From positions 62,001 through 126,000 of the forward strand of contig CP048715.1 in NCBI GenBank assembly GCA_022641835.1: DNA of 64,000 bases. Direction: 5' to 3'. Under the pieces are notes generated by a model. That model did no database searches and had not been told where the DNA came from. It worked only from the letters and a program-made list of their open reading frames with translations. The position numbers and the translations under genes were made by a program. This document shows, piece after piece, positions 10,854 through 19,885 of the stretch. The DNA is from Petasospora fabianii (taxonomy: Eukaryota; Ascomycota; Saccharomycetes; Phaffomycetales; Wickerhamomycetaceae). Each line of letters begins with the position of its first letter. Position 1 is the first letter of the stretch.

Positions 10854-12314
10854 ATGATGGGATTCTTTGGAGGATCTGCGTCTGGCTCACCAGACACACT
10901 CCCCAACAATACAAGTACCTCCACAGCGACTACCTCCCGCTCCATTGAGACACCAACGACGCCCTCATCGCCAGCCCCATCGACACAACAACCGGGTGCA
11001 CCACAGATCGATTTTAAGAAAATCACAGACACAGAAGATGGATTCTCGGGAATGGCAAGTAATCTCTTTGAACAAGTCATCGTTGGCAACCCATACTTTG
11101 CCGCCGGAGGGGGGTTGATGCTTCTTGGTACAGGTCTAGCCGTTGCCCGTGGTGCCATGGTGCGTGCCTCTGGATTCATGTATCGTCAACTCCTTGTTGA
11201 TTTGGAGATTCCTAGTAAGGACAAGTCGTACATGTGGTTCTTGGAATGGATGTCTCAGTATAAGCATCGAAGCTCAAGACATCTCAGTGTCGAGACAAAT
11301 TTTATCCAGCATGACAATGGTGCGGTCTCCACCAAATTTTCATTGGTCCCTGGTCCTGGTAATCATTTGATCAGGTACAAAGGTGCTTTCATGTTGATCA
11401 AGAGAGAAAGATCTGGGAAACTGCTTGATATGACTAGTGGTACTCCGTTTGAGACCGTTACGCTGACAACGCTTTACAGAGATCGTGCATTGTTTGGTGA
11501 TTTGTTGAGTGAGGCCAAGACCATGGCTTTGAAAGCTCAGGAAGGTAAGACTGTTATCTATACATCATGGGGTCCAGAATGGAGACCTTTTGGTCAGCCG
11601 AAAAAGAAGAGAACTATTGGTTCTGTCATTTTGGACTCAGGTATTAAGGAGAGTATCTTGGATGACGTTAAGGACTTTTTGAAAAGTGGTAAGTGGTACT
11701 TTGACAGAGGTATTCCATATAGACGTGGTTATCTTCTGTATGGTCCACCTGGTAGTGGTAAGACCTCTTTCATTCAGGCACTTGCCGGTGAACTAGATTA
11801 CAACATCTGTATCTTGAACTTGAGTGAAGCCAACTTGACCGATGACAGATTGAACCATTTGATGAACCACATCCCAGAACGGAGTTTGTTGTTGTTGGAG
11901 GATATCGATGCCGCTTTTAACAAGCGTGATCAAACAGATGCTAGCGGTTTCAAGTCCGGTGTGACATTCAGTGGATTGTTAAACGCATTGGATGGTGTTG
12001 CCTCTTCAGAGGAGACTATTACGTTTATGACTACAAATCATCCAGAGAAGCTTGATCCTGCAATTTTGAGACCGGGAAGGGTCGATTACAGAGTGCTTGT
12101 TGGTAATGCCACAAGATACCAGATCGAGCATATGTTCTTGAGGTTCTATGAAAATGAAACAGCAAAGGCCAAGGAGTTTGTTGATAAGGCCATTGCACTT
12201 GATGTTCCAATATCGACTGCTCAATTGCAAGGTTTGTTTGTGTACAACAAGAATGACCCTGATGGTGCCCTGTCCATGGTTGACACGCTCAAGACTCCAA
12301 ACCATGTGTTCTGA
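10854..12314 (+). CDS. BCS1: Mitochondrial AAA protein Bcs1
   Basis: About 486 residues. The N-terminal ~60 residues are Ser/Thr/Pro-rich, followed by a membrane segment ([16 protein letters not shown]) and the Bcs1-specific domain. The AAA module has Walker [10 protein letters not shown] near residue 297, Walker [12 protein letters not shown], the sensor region [24 protein letters not shown]. Bcs1 sits in the inner mitochondrial membrane and translocates the folded Rieske protein Rip1 into complex III. Two ATGs lie in tandem (10854, 10857), so the exact start is open by one residue. The protein is a little longer than S. cerevisiae Bcs1 (456) because of the N-terminal tract. Confidence 0.93.
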   Translation: MMGFFGGSASGSPDTLPNNTSTSTATTSRSIETPTTPSSPAPSTQQPGAPQIDFKKITDTEDGFSGMASNLFEQVIVGNPYFAAGGGLMLLGTGLAVARGAMVRASGFMYRQLLVDLEIPSKDKSYMWFLEWMSQYKHRSSRHLSVETNFIQHDNGAVSTKFSLVPGPGNHLIRYKGAFMLIKRERSGKLLDMTSGTPFETVTLTTLYRDRALFGDLLSEAKTMALKAQEGKTVIYTSWGPEWRPFGQPKKKRTIGSVILDSGIKESILDDVKDFLKSGKWYFDRGIPYRRGYLLYGPPGSGKTSFIQALAGELDYNICILNLSEANLTDDRLNHLMNHIPERSLLLLEDIDAAFNKRDQTDASGFKSGVTFSGLLNALDGVASSEETITFMTTNHPEKLDPAILRPGRVDYRVLVGNATRYQIEHMFLRFYENETAKAKEFVDKAIALDVPISTAQLQGLFVYNKNDPDGALSMVDTLKTPNHVF

Positions 12315-12397
12315 TGGGGTAGCTAATCTTGTATATATTTCACAATTTTTTACGTTTCCCATGACTTTTCTTCATAATGCATTTGTGTGGTCCACTT

Positions 12398-12691
12398 TCA
12401 TCCACGATATTTCCTCAGTAGTGAATCCTTAACTTGCTTGAAATGACTGGGGAGAACCTCTGTTGATCCGTCTGCCTTGGCAAGCCGCGTTGCTTCATCA
12501 ACAAGTTCTTGCAAGAATAGTGTGTAGTCGAGACCAATCTTTAAATTGTACGTTAGCATGTCATCTTTAAGATTCAATAAGTGGGCCAGGGAGGATATAC
12601 TTACGAGGACATCAGTGGAATCGTTGGCAACCGCCTTCTCAGATCTCTCTCTCAGCTGTCTTTTAACAGCTCTCCGCGTCAGTGGGGCCAT
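12398..12691 (-). CDS. WIP1: CENP-W / Wip1 histone-fold kinetochore protein, one in-frame intron
   Basis: The unspliced frame is 97 codons, but it contains a 66-nt intron at 12539-12604 with donor GTAAGTAT, branch GCTAAC and acceptor AAAG. Exon 1 is 12605-12691 and exon 2 is 12398-12538. Splicing keeps the frame and gives 75 residues. The spliced protein lines up without gaps with recalled human CENP-W: VKRQLR against LKRVFK, DVLIGLDYTLFL against DLLVHLNCLLFV, and the shared C-terminal RG. The unspliced form puts 22 residues into the middle of the histone fold. CENP-W pairs with CENP-T in the CCAN to bind centromeric DNA. Assignment rests on recalled sequence. Confidence 0.72.
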   Translation of the reverse strand: MAPLTRRAVKRQLRERSEKAVANDSTDVLVSISSLAHLLNLKDDMLTYNLKIGLDYTLFLQELVDEATRLAKADGSTEVLPSHFKQVKDSLLRKYRG

Positions 12692-13868
12692 TATTGTCTT
12701 TTATGCGTTGCATAGACACAGCGGTTCTCTCATGCGATAAAGGAGAGAATCTCACTACATAAGTGTAGAGGAAAGGTAAACAAAAGATTACGCCAGTGTG
12801 TCAAGTTTTCGCGAACATCAAGAGCTCGCGCGCCCCTGCACTCTACAACCGCCTATTCTCTTGTGGGGCCTTCGGCTGGGGCGGGGAGTAGCACACGACA
12901 ATTTGATAGGACACAACACACAACGTGTTGTTTTAGTAACATCAATCAAGTTTTGAGCAAACTGCTGATCTTTCAATGCGGGCAGAGAGATATGGGGCCA
13001 AGGTCTCGTGATTCTCCGGAGGAGATCGGAAGAGAAGTCCCTGGTTGATGCTGTAAACTCTGAAGGGTAAATACAGTAACCCTTAGTCCGGGACGCAGCT
13101 GGCAAACCACTTGACTGGTTTAGTGTACAAATTGGCTTGATGACTCAAAGTCAATGACTGCCTTATGATACCGATGTCTGGAGACTTGACAGTGGGGTCA
13201 GCAGCCCTCTGGTGCGGCGCGTGCAGGCAACAAGTTTATCCGACGCGGCCGGGATAACTCTCGGGCAATCCTCCGGAAGAACTTCCACGCGGGGCGCTCC
13301 GACGCCCAAATGGCAACAGCCCCAGTTGAACCAGCGCTCTGGGGACTAGGTCCCCAGAGCTATATTCCTAGCTCTGCTGTAGCGTGGTTATAGAACACCA
13401 CCGATAATGGTGGGGCTCACCAAGGCCTTCAAGGCAGCTTCAACTTTACATCCCCGGAGTGCCGCATGCGCAAGCGTCAGCGCGACTCCCGTCCGCTCAA
13501 GCAACCAGCTGCTGTGGAAAATCTTCGGCATGATCAAAAGTCAGTTACAAAGGAAACCCAGGAAAAAAGCCTTCGCTCTGATTCACCAAACACTCTCCCT
13601 ACCGCCACCATACCCACATACACCACACAACGGTCCGCATAGACACACTCGAGCACGCTCTCTTCGTGTCTACTGCTCCTTCGCCCACACACACGCATAC
13701 AAATAGCACTGTACCACACACGCTCATAGCGGCTTCACCCCTATTCCGTTCCACCAGTGCGCCCTCCACCCGTGCTGCGCCCCAGCTCTATCTAAACAGC
13801 ACACACACAGCACAACAGCACAACAGCACTACACTCGCCAGTACACTCACTAGCACACACAAGACACC
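12692..13868. other. Long GC-rich non-coding block upstream of STD1/MTH1
   Basis: About 1.2 kb without a convincing gene. From roughly 12830 to 13520 the DNA is much richer in G+C than other intergenic regions here. It contains a near-perfect hairpin at 13336-13360 (GCTCTGGGGA paired with TCCCCAGAGC) and other short inverted repeats such as AAGGGT/ACCCTT near 13062-13083. From 13590 to 13868 it turns into a CA-rich leader with CACA and CACAACAG repeats just before the STD1/MTH1 ATG. It may be promoter and leader of that regulated gene, or may hide a structured RNA. Confidence 0.5.
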
Positions 13869-15374
13869 ATGTACGTGTCGCCATTCCTGTCCAAGGCGCA
13901 GTCTCAGACGCCTAAGGAGTATACCAACAGGGCCAGGGACGAAATTACTAGAAAGCTTAATCTGAGCAACCAATCTACCCTCAAGCATGGCCCTTCACCA
14001 CTCCAACGGGTCACTAGCACATCGTCCGATTCCTCACTCACGAGGACCGCCTCTAATGATTCCATGGAGACCATCACAGAGCACAACAACCAACCACATC
14101 TGCAAGAACCAACCACCAAGAAGGTTAAGAACATATTCGGTTCACTGGGGAAGCTAAGACGCAGAACTTCAGGCTCTTCCATGAACTCTCCATCGCAGGA
14201 GTCTATTCTCAGACACGAGCAAAGCATGGTTGTCGATGAAGACACGATGATGGTTGACGACGACGCTCACGAGGATGCTGTTTCAATTTCGTCGTCCGCC
14301 ATGAATCAAGACATCCCAGCTTTAAACCAGATGCAAGCGCTCCACCCAGTTCCATCAATCGATTCTGTCTCCACAGCATCAACAGGTTCTACGACATCTT
14401 CAGCATTCACAGCAAGCACGACTGCCGATTCACTATTCTCTAACCAAAACTCGCTCTCTACAAAGTATACCAACCCCTCCACATATGAGTTCCCATCACC
14501 AGCCATATATACCCAACCACAACCAAAGCCTTCGTCTACATCCATCTCCACCTCCGCATCTGCCCCACGTCCACTCACGCTACAGGAAGCTCTACCAACA
14601 CGTTTCGATGACATGTATGCCCCTGAACTTCTTGCCGATCCATCCCTTCTCATTGAGGGCCGTCCAATGTTTACCAAACGTGCCTTGCTCGACTGGGAAC
14701 TCAACGACATTCGTTCCTTGTTGATCCTTGAGAAACTACATCCAGACTGGAACAACCAACTCCCAGTGATTTATACCCCACAGGGATTCAAATTTGAATA
14801 TTTGCCCTTGGATGCTGACGATTCGCAAATAGTAAAGACACTAGTCGAGTCTGATTTGTACAAGGAGGCTAATCTCGATATGGCCTTCCGTATCCAAACT
14901 GCAAAGTATACACTGCATGCTGCACGCTCGAGACATGCTCAATTCTTGAGGAGTTCAGGGCTGCCTCTGATTTACAACAACAGATTCTCCAAACCAGAAT
15001 GGAGAAATGTTATTGAAAATTTCCTACTCAACTTGGCTGTTGAGGCGCAATGTCGTCATGACTTCAAGAAGAGCTGCAGTGAGTTGAAGAGGGTTAAGAA
15101 GCAGGAGGCTATCAAAGCTGGCGTGAACAGTGGTAACAGCACCACTTCGAATACTAATCCGACCCCTACTGCTCCAAAGTTGAATGGAAAGAACTCGTTG
15201 TTGAGGAAGGCTATCTTCAATGATGTCACTCAGAGTGCAAAGGAGACCAGTCAGCCTCAGCAGCGTTCTACAAAGTTGACAAAGGAGGAAAAGGCAAGAT
15301 TGTGGACTGATGTCCAAGAGAAGGTTTATCGCAGAATTGGTCTCGACTGGGCTCCAGATAAGATCACTGGTTGA
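13869..15374 (+). CDS. STD1/MTH1: Glucose-signalling regulator Std1/Mth1
   Basis: A 501-residue protein. The N-terminus MYVSPFLSK followed by [17 protein letters not shown] matches the Mth1/Std1 start (M-F-V-S-P, then EYT-RARDEI). A long Ser/Thr-rich stretch follows. The conserved C-terminal half has [64 protein letters not shown] and the ending [28 protein letters not shown]. In S. cerevisiae the paralogues Mth1 and Std1 bind the sensors Snf3/Rgt2 and help Rgt1 repress hexose transporter genes; glucose triggers their degradation. A single gene here would be the pre-duplication form. The long leader suggests complex control. Confidence 0.88.
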   Translation: [501 protein letters not shown]

Positions 15375-15878
15375 TCTTGAAGATTGTCATAGTGGCGTTG
15401 ATCGTTGATGTTGGATCTCATATTTCATATTATTGTTGGTTTTTCTGTTGCATGCTTCTACTGTTTTATGGTTTGTTGCTCATCCGTCTGTTCGTGGATT
15501 CGTTTACCTGTTTGTTTGTTTGTTTGTTTGATTGTTCTGTCGTATTCTGTTCTATTTTGTTTGATTTACTCTTGGTCGATTTTTGGGGAATTATTTATTG
15601 ATTCATTTCCGTGGGATTCTATATAAGATGCTCTATATGCACATCCACCCTTAACATTCACAAATTCTCCATTGTGAGAAGCGTAAGAAATCTTCAAATG
15701 TGAACAACTCATCAAGTCAAGTGTATAGCAGAGAGAGATTAAATTGGTAGTGGTGTCCGGGTTTCCCGCGATCTAAATTAGTTGGCCATGGTGAGAAAAA
15801 AATGGGCATGTTTTAGAGAAATAGAAGAGGAACGTCTGTCAACGTCAACAAGGAATTCATCTGATCCAGTATTCCAAC
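15375..15878. promoter_or_regulatory. STD1/MTH1 3' region and DBP5 promoter
   Basis: About 500 bases. The proximal part is T-rich and includes a short TTTG microsatellite near 15510-15530. A TATATAAG element at about 15622-15629 could serve DBP5, whose ATG is 250 bases downstream. No other gene was seen. Confidence 0.45.
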
Positions 15879-17336
15879 ATGTCTGAGGCTAGAGAAACAT
15901 CTGACGCTGCCGATCTCTTGTCGTCGCTCTCTATTGAAACGGCCCAGAAGGAGGCTGCTTCCACCGGCTCTTCGACTTCCACCCCCGCCACCGGGGAATC
16001 ATCCACTGCAGTCAACACATCAAAGGATGATGAGACTCCAAAGGAGGCCACTACAGAAGAGAAGAAGGATGAACAGGACACAAACCTGATAAAATCTACT
16101 TATGAAGTGAAGGTGAAACTCGCTGATCTTCAAGCAGATCCAAACTCGCCACTTTACTCTGTGCAATCCTTTGACGATCTGGGACTTTCACCAGAACTTC
16201 TTAAAGGTGTATATGCCATGAAGTATCAAAAACCATCCAAGATTCAAGAGAAGGCACTCCCTCTTCTCCTTTCGAACCCGGCAAGAAACATGATTGGTCA
16301 ATCCCAGTCTGGTACCGGTAAGACTGCTGCCTTCTCCCTCACGATGCTCTCAAGAATTGATCCAGAAGAGCCAGGCGTTCAGGCCATTTGCCTTGCCCCA
16401 GCTAGAGAATTGGCAAGACAGACGATGGACGTTGTTCAGACAATGGGTAAATACACCAAAGTTACAACACAACTCATTGTTCCAAACTCTTTTGAAAAGG
16501 GTACACATATCAAGGCTCAGATCCTTGTTGGAACACCAGGTACGCTCCTCGATTTGATTCGCCGTAAACAGGTTGATGTATCAAAGGTTAAGGTGTTTGT
16601 CCTCGATGAGGCTGATAACATGCTTGACCAACAGGGTCTTGGTGATCAATGTGTCCGTGTTAAGAAATTCTTGCCAAAGACTACACAGCTCGTCATCTTC
16701 TCTGCAACGTTCCCTGATGAAGTTCGTAAGTATGCTGAGAAGTTTGTTCCAAACGCTAACCAGCTGTCTTTGAAGCAAGAGGAGTTGAATGTTGATGCCA
16801 TCAAGCAGTTGTACATGGATTGTGATGATGAAAAGCACAAGTATGAGGTGTTGAAGGAACTGTACGGTCTGTTGACAATTGGTTCCTCCATTATCTTTGT
16901 TGCTAAGAAGGAGACTGCTAATGTTTTGTACAAGAAGCTTGGAGACGATGGACATGCCGTGTCTATTCTCCATTCTGATTTGGAGACGTCTGAGCGTGAT
17001 AGACTCATTGATGACTTTAGAGAGGGCCGTTCTAAGGTGTTGATCACCACTAATGTGTTGTCTAGAGGTATTGACATTCCAACCGTTTCGATGGTTGTCA
17101 ACTACGACATGCCAACTGATAAGCAGGGCAGGGCAGACCCATCCACTTACTTGCATAGAATTGGAAGAACCGGAAGATTTGGAAGAGTTGGTGTTGCCGT
17201 GTCGTTTGTGCACGATAAGAAATCCTACCAGCAATTGATGTCCATTAGATCCTACTTGGGAGACATTGAGATGACGAGGGTGCCAACTGACGACTGGGAG
17301 GAAGTGGAAAAAATTGTGAAGAAGGTGTTGAAGTGA
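15879..17336 (+). CDS. DBP5: DEAD-box mRNA export helicase Dbp5
   Basis: A 485-residue DEAD-box protein close to S. cerevisiae Dbp5 (482). After a Ser/Thr/Glu-rich N-terminus come YEVKVKLADLQADPNSPLYS, the Q motif (KPSKIQEKALPLLL), Walker A SQSGTGKT near 143-150, DEAD near 241, SAT motif FSATF, and HRIGRTGRFG. The C-terminus MTRVPTDDWEEVEKIVKKVLK is the Dbp5 signature. Dbp5 acts at the cytoplasmic face of the nuclear pore with Gle1/IP6 and Nup159 to remodel exported mRNPs, and in translation termination. Several CUG codons here sit on invariant Leu positions (for example ELYGLLTIGSS), which supports standard CUG decoding. Confidence 0.96.
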   Translation: MSEARETSDAADLLSSLSIETAQKEAASTGSSTSTPATGESSTAVNTSKDDETPKEATTEEKKDEQDTNLIKSTYEVKVKLADLQADPNSPLYSVQSFDDLGLSPELLKGVYAMKYQKPSKIQEKALPLLLSNPARNMIGQSQSGTGKTAAFSLTMLSRIDPEEPGVQAICLAPARELARQTMDVVQTMGKYTKVTTQLIVPNSFEKGTHIKAQILVGTPGTLLDLIRRKQVDVSKVKVFVLDEADNMLDQQGLGDQCVRVKKFLPKTTQLVIFSATFPDEVRKYAEKFVPNANQLSLKQEELNVDAIKQLYMDCDDEKHKYEVLKELYGLLTIGSSIIFVAKKETANVLYKKLGDDGHAVSILHSDLETSERDRLIDDFREGRSKVLITTNVLSRGIDIPTVSMVVNYDMPTDKQGRADPSTYLHRIGRTGRFGRVGVAVSFVHDKKSYQQLMSIRSYLGDIEMTRVPTDDWEEVEKIVKKVLK

Positions 17337-17606
17337 TGGAGTGTTATAAAGAAGAAGAAGCAAAATAAAAAGTTTTAATGGAATGTTGGTGCCTTCCTCT
17401 GTGTGGCTGTGTCTATTTAAAACGATTTAATTGTAGATATAAATTTAATCAAAATGTTATCCGGTAAGCTTTGTCTGAACGGGCCACGACTCCGGATACC
17501 CTGTCCCGGAGCAGCCAAAAGAAAAAACAAAGAGAGCCCGCCTCTTCCGGCTATACACCAGCTCTCACGTTAACAACTAAAGCACACGCCCACAACAAAC
17601 ATCACA

Positions 17607-18016
17607 ATGGTCGACTCTGCTAAGATTATCAACGTCATTATCGGTATGTCCTTGTCTATGTCTTTGTCGCTACTCAATTACCCGTACTGAGGGGCCAGTG
17701 CCCCATATTGAGGCTGAGACACACCCCCGAGATAAACATTTACTAACACTAGCATTATAGCTCTTCTTCTCCCACCACTTGCCGTCTTCATGGTCAGAGG
17801 TGCCGGTAGAGACTTGCTCATTAACATCGTCCTCTGTAGTAAGTATCCTCATGTCTTTCCCCCCTACGAACATTTCTTTGCATCGTTGTTAAAAACAATC
17901 TGCATCCCAAGAATGCTTTCACCTTGGAAAAGTCCATGGATCACTAACAATTTTAAACAGTCTTCGTCTGGTTCCCAGCTATTTTGCACGCCCTTTATGT
18001 GGTACTTTCGTCCTGA
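17607..18016 (+). CDS. PMP3: Plasma membrane proteolipid Pmp3, two introns
   Basis: Three exons encode 56 residues: 17607-17643, 17761-17838 and 17961-18016. Intron 1 (117 nt) has GTATGT, branch TACTAAC at 17741-17747 and TATAG. Intron 2 (122 nt) has GTAAGT, branch CACTAAC and ACAG. The spliced product starts MVDSAKIINVII, then ALLLPPLAVFMVRGAG, and ends FVWFPAILHALYVVLSS. This matches Pmp3 (MDSAKIINIIL, FLPPVAVFL, LAWFPGMLYALYIVL) over its whole length with two membrane helices. Pmp3 is a UPF0057 proteolipid whose loss hyperpolarises the plasma membrane and raises cation sensitivity. S. cerevisiae PMP3 is uninterrupted as I recall. Confidence 0.92.
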
Positions 18017-18400
18017 TATGTTATTAATGAGAGATTGAAACGTGTCTTCTGAGTCGAGTTAAACAGGGCCACCACCATATACCCGAAGATAAAAGCTATG
18101 GGCTGTACTATTACACACAGTCAAAGTTGTTCTCACTTTTTTTAATCTATATACACCATGGAGTTTGTGTGTTTCTGTCATTTTTATATTCTTTTATCTT
18201 TAATGGCTCCTTTATTTCATTAACTGTTTGATTTGTAGAGTGGCGTAGAGCGAATGCAATGGGACTAAGATGTAAGCACGAGATTACAAAATGCGTTAAC
18301 AGAGACATTATCGTGTATATGTACAGGGTTGTTTTCCTTTTTCCTCAATTATAAATCAGCATACCATTTTAACACTATGTGTAGAGTTGAGACAGCATTC
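18017..18400. other. Convergent intergenic PMP3 / TOM6
   Basis: About 380 AT-rich bases between the PMP3 stop (plus) and the last coding bases of TOM6 (minus). It should hold both 3' UTRs and terminators. Nothing else recognised. Confidence 0.45.
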
Positions 18401-18704
18401 TTACAACCTGATGCATGTGTTAGTTAGTCTTGATCACGTCGAGTTTGAGGAAATAAAGAAGGGAGGAGAGGAAACTTGACTTACTGTGGAGCCATAGCCT
18501 CCATCAAGGAACTGCTGATGAAAGCAACACCGGCCTATATTCGAGTTAATATTGTGGTCTTGAAGTAGACAAGATGGGTGAACATACGGCAAAGAAACCA
18601 ATGTTGAGGACGATTGGGAAACCTGGGTTAGATTTGATCTGCTCCCAGTAGGAAGCGTTCTTCTTTGGCTCGGCAGATGGTCTCTGGGCGTGAATGTGGT
18701 TCAT
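18401..18704 (-). CDS. TOM6: TOM complex subunit Tom6, two introns and a 7-nt last coding exon
   Basis: Exons 18588-18704, 18485-18534 and 18401-18407 encode 57 residues. Intron 1 (53 nt) has GTATGT, branch TTAAC and TATAG. Intron 2 (77 nt) has GTAAGT, a doubled CTAACTAAC branch and CATCAG. Without intron 2 the protein would stop after APQ; splicing adds only G-TTG-TAA and restores the APQL terminus of S. cerevisiae Tom6. The core FFAAGVAFISSSLMEAMAPQ parallels FFVAGVAFIQSPLMDMLAPQ. Tom6 is a tail-anchored outer-membrane protein that stabilises Tom40 within the TOM complex. Identity is firm; the terminal micro-exon is inferred from splice signals and the C-terminus. Confidence 0.88.
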
Positions 18705-19503
18705 CTTAGTAGTTATTTGTGTAAGACAATAGCAAGCTCTCTGTTTAAGAGTGTTCTAAGGACCCCATCGAAGCTTCGACGTCTTTTCACCAGAGGGGGA
18801 CTGGTTTCGCGAAAACGGTACACACCACACACAAGTAATGACAGATCGATTCGCTTGTGTCTGGGGTCAGTGTGGTGGCTTCTTAATGGTTATATAGAAT
18901 TATCTTGCTATTGTTGTTCTTATTGTCTTGCCTCGTCATCTTCATACCATATCTTGTGCTATGTATGTGTCCTTTTTCTTAAGTATTTAATTTCTCTACT
19001 ACATCCCTACTACAAGACAGCACTAGTTGCTTGCCCCCATGCCGACACATCTACACTGACAACCATTACCAATTTATTAAATCCAATGCGTGTAATTATT
19101 ATCCATGTATAGCGAACCTTTTGAGCTCCCAAACAGTGGTGTTTTATCTCTGTAATGATCACCCCCACCTGCATGGGACACTCTTTATCTGATCTGTGAT
19201 GTAGCAATCTTCAATCCATAAAAAAAAAAAAAAAACCAAACCTTGTCTTTGTTTAAGCCCCCATGTGTTAAAAGAGAACCAGTCTCCCGGGGGAAAACAC
19301 ATGACCTTATCTTCGTGCAGTAAGCGCAACAATCCCTGATAATGTTGCGTGATAATCATAGCAAAAAAACAATAACAAAAGAAAAGAAGGAAGAAACAAG
19401 TTGTAGAAGTAGAAAGAAAAGCGACAGGGGGGAGGAACCAGCCCTCACCTCCTTGATAAGTTGTTTATGAGTGTATGGTGTATCGTGTCTGTCCAATTAA
19501 TCC
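18705..19503. other. Gene-poor stretch between TOM6 and a new small gene
   Basis: About 800 bases holding the TOM6 promoter (just above 18704) and the 3' flank of the small membrane-protein gene. It contains an A16 run at 19220-19235 and purine-rich tracts near 19370-19440. No gene passed inspection; a 140-codon open frame at 18690-19112 lacks coding character. Confidence 0.4.
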
Positions 19504-19885
19504 TTATGATGATACAGACTCGTAAACAACATTTTGGTTAGCTAGTTGCTTTTTGCCAAAGGATTTAATCTTTCTCCCCATGTGCGTTGTAGAAAAGTTT
19601 TGAACTTTTAACGTGTGAAGCCTAGACCATAGTGCAATGGCGTGCTCTCTCATCTGGAGGATGTGGATTGTGTATAGGGCAAAGTCATACGCAATGAGTA
19701 AAATGATGGGTGTGATGACGGCGATGCAGCATACAATCTAGGTTGTATGGTTTGTTAGTATGGGATCAAAGGGGTGGGTGTGGTATGATTAGCACAATAG
19801 CATGTGAAGCATAACTACTCACTGAGAAATACTGGACTGCGGTTGCTGCGTAGCTTAACAGTGTAAGGATGAATGATAGCGACAT
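19504..19885 (-). CDS. Small two-helix membrane protein, one intron, family not recognised
   Basis: Two exons, 19823-19885 and 19504-19737, encode 98 residues. The 85-nt intron has donor GTGAGT, branch TACTAAC and acceptor CTAG. Residues 1-20 (MSLSFILTLLSYAATAV) and about 22-46 (IVCCIAVITPIILLIAYDFALYTI) are hydrophobic and form one long or two short membrane helices. A basic, soluble tail follows (RLHTLK, GRKIKSFGKKQL) and the protein ends in YESVSS. Unspliced, exon 1 stops within the intron; splicing joins two open segments in one phase, which supports a real gene. I cannot name a homologue. Confidence 0.62.

Noticed and set aside
13362-13370. ATATTCCTA, identical to motif m1 of snR30/U17
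   Set aside because: The partner motif m2 (AAACCAT) is absent at the expected place; a 9-mer is near chance level in 64 kb on two strands.
16581-17363. Minus-strand 260-codon frame over DBP5
   Set aside because: Antisense shadow of a certain gene.
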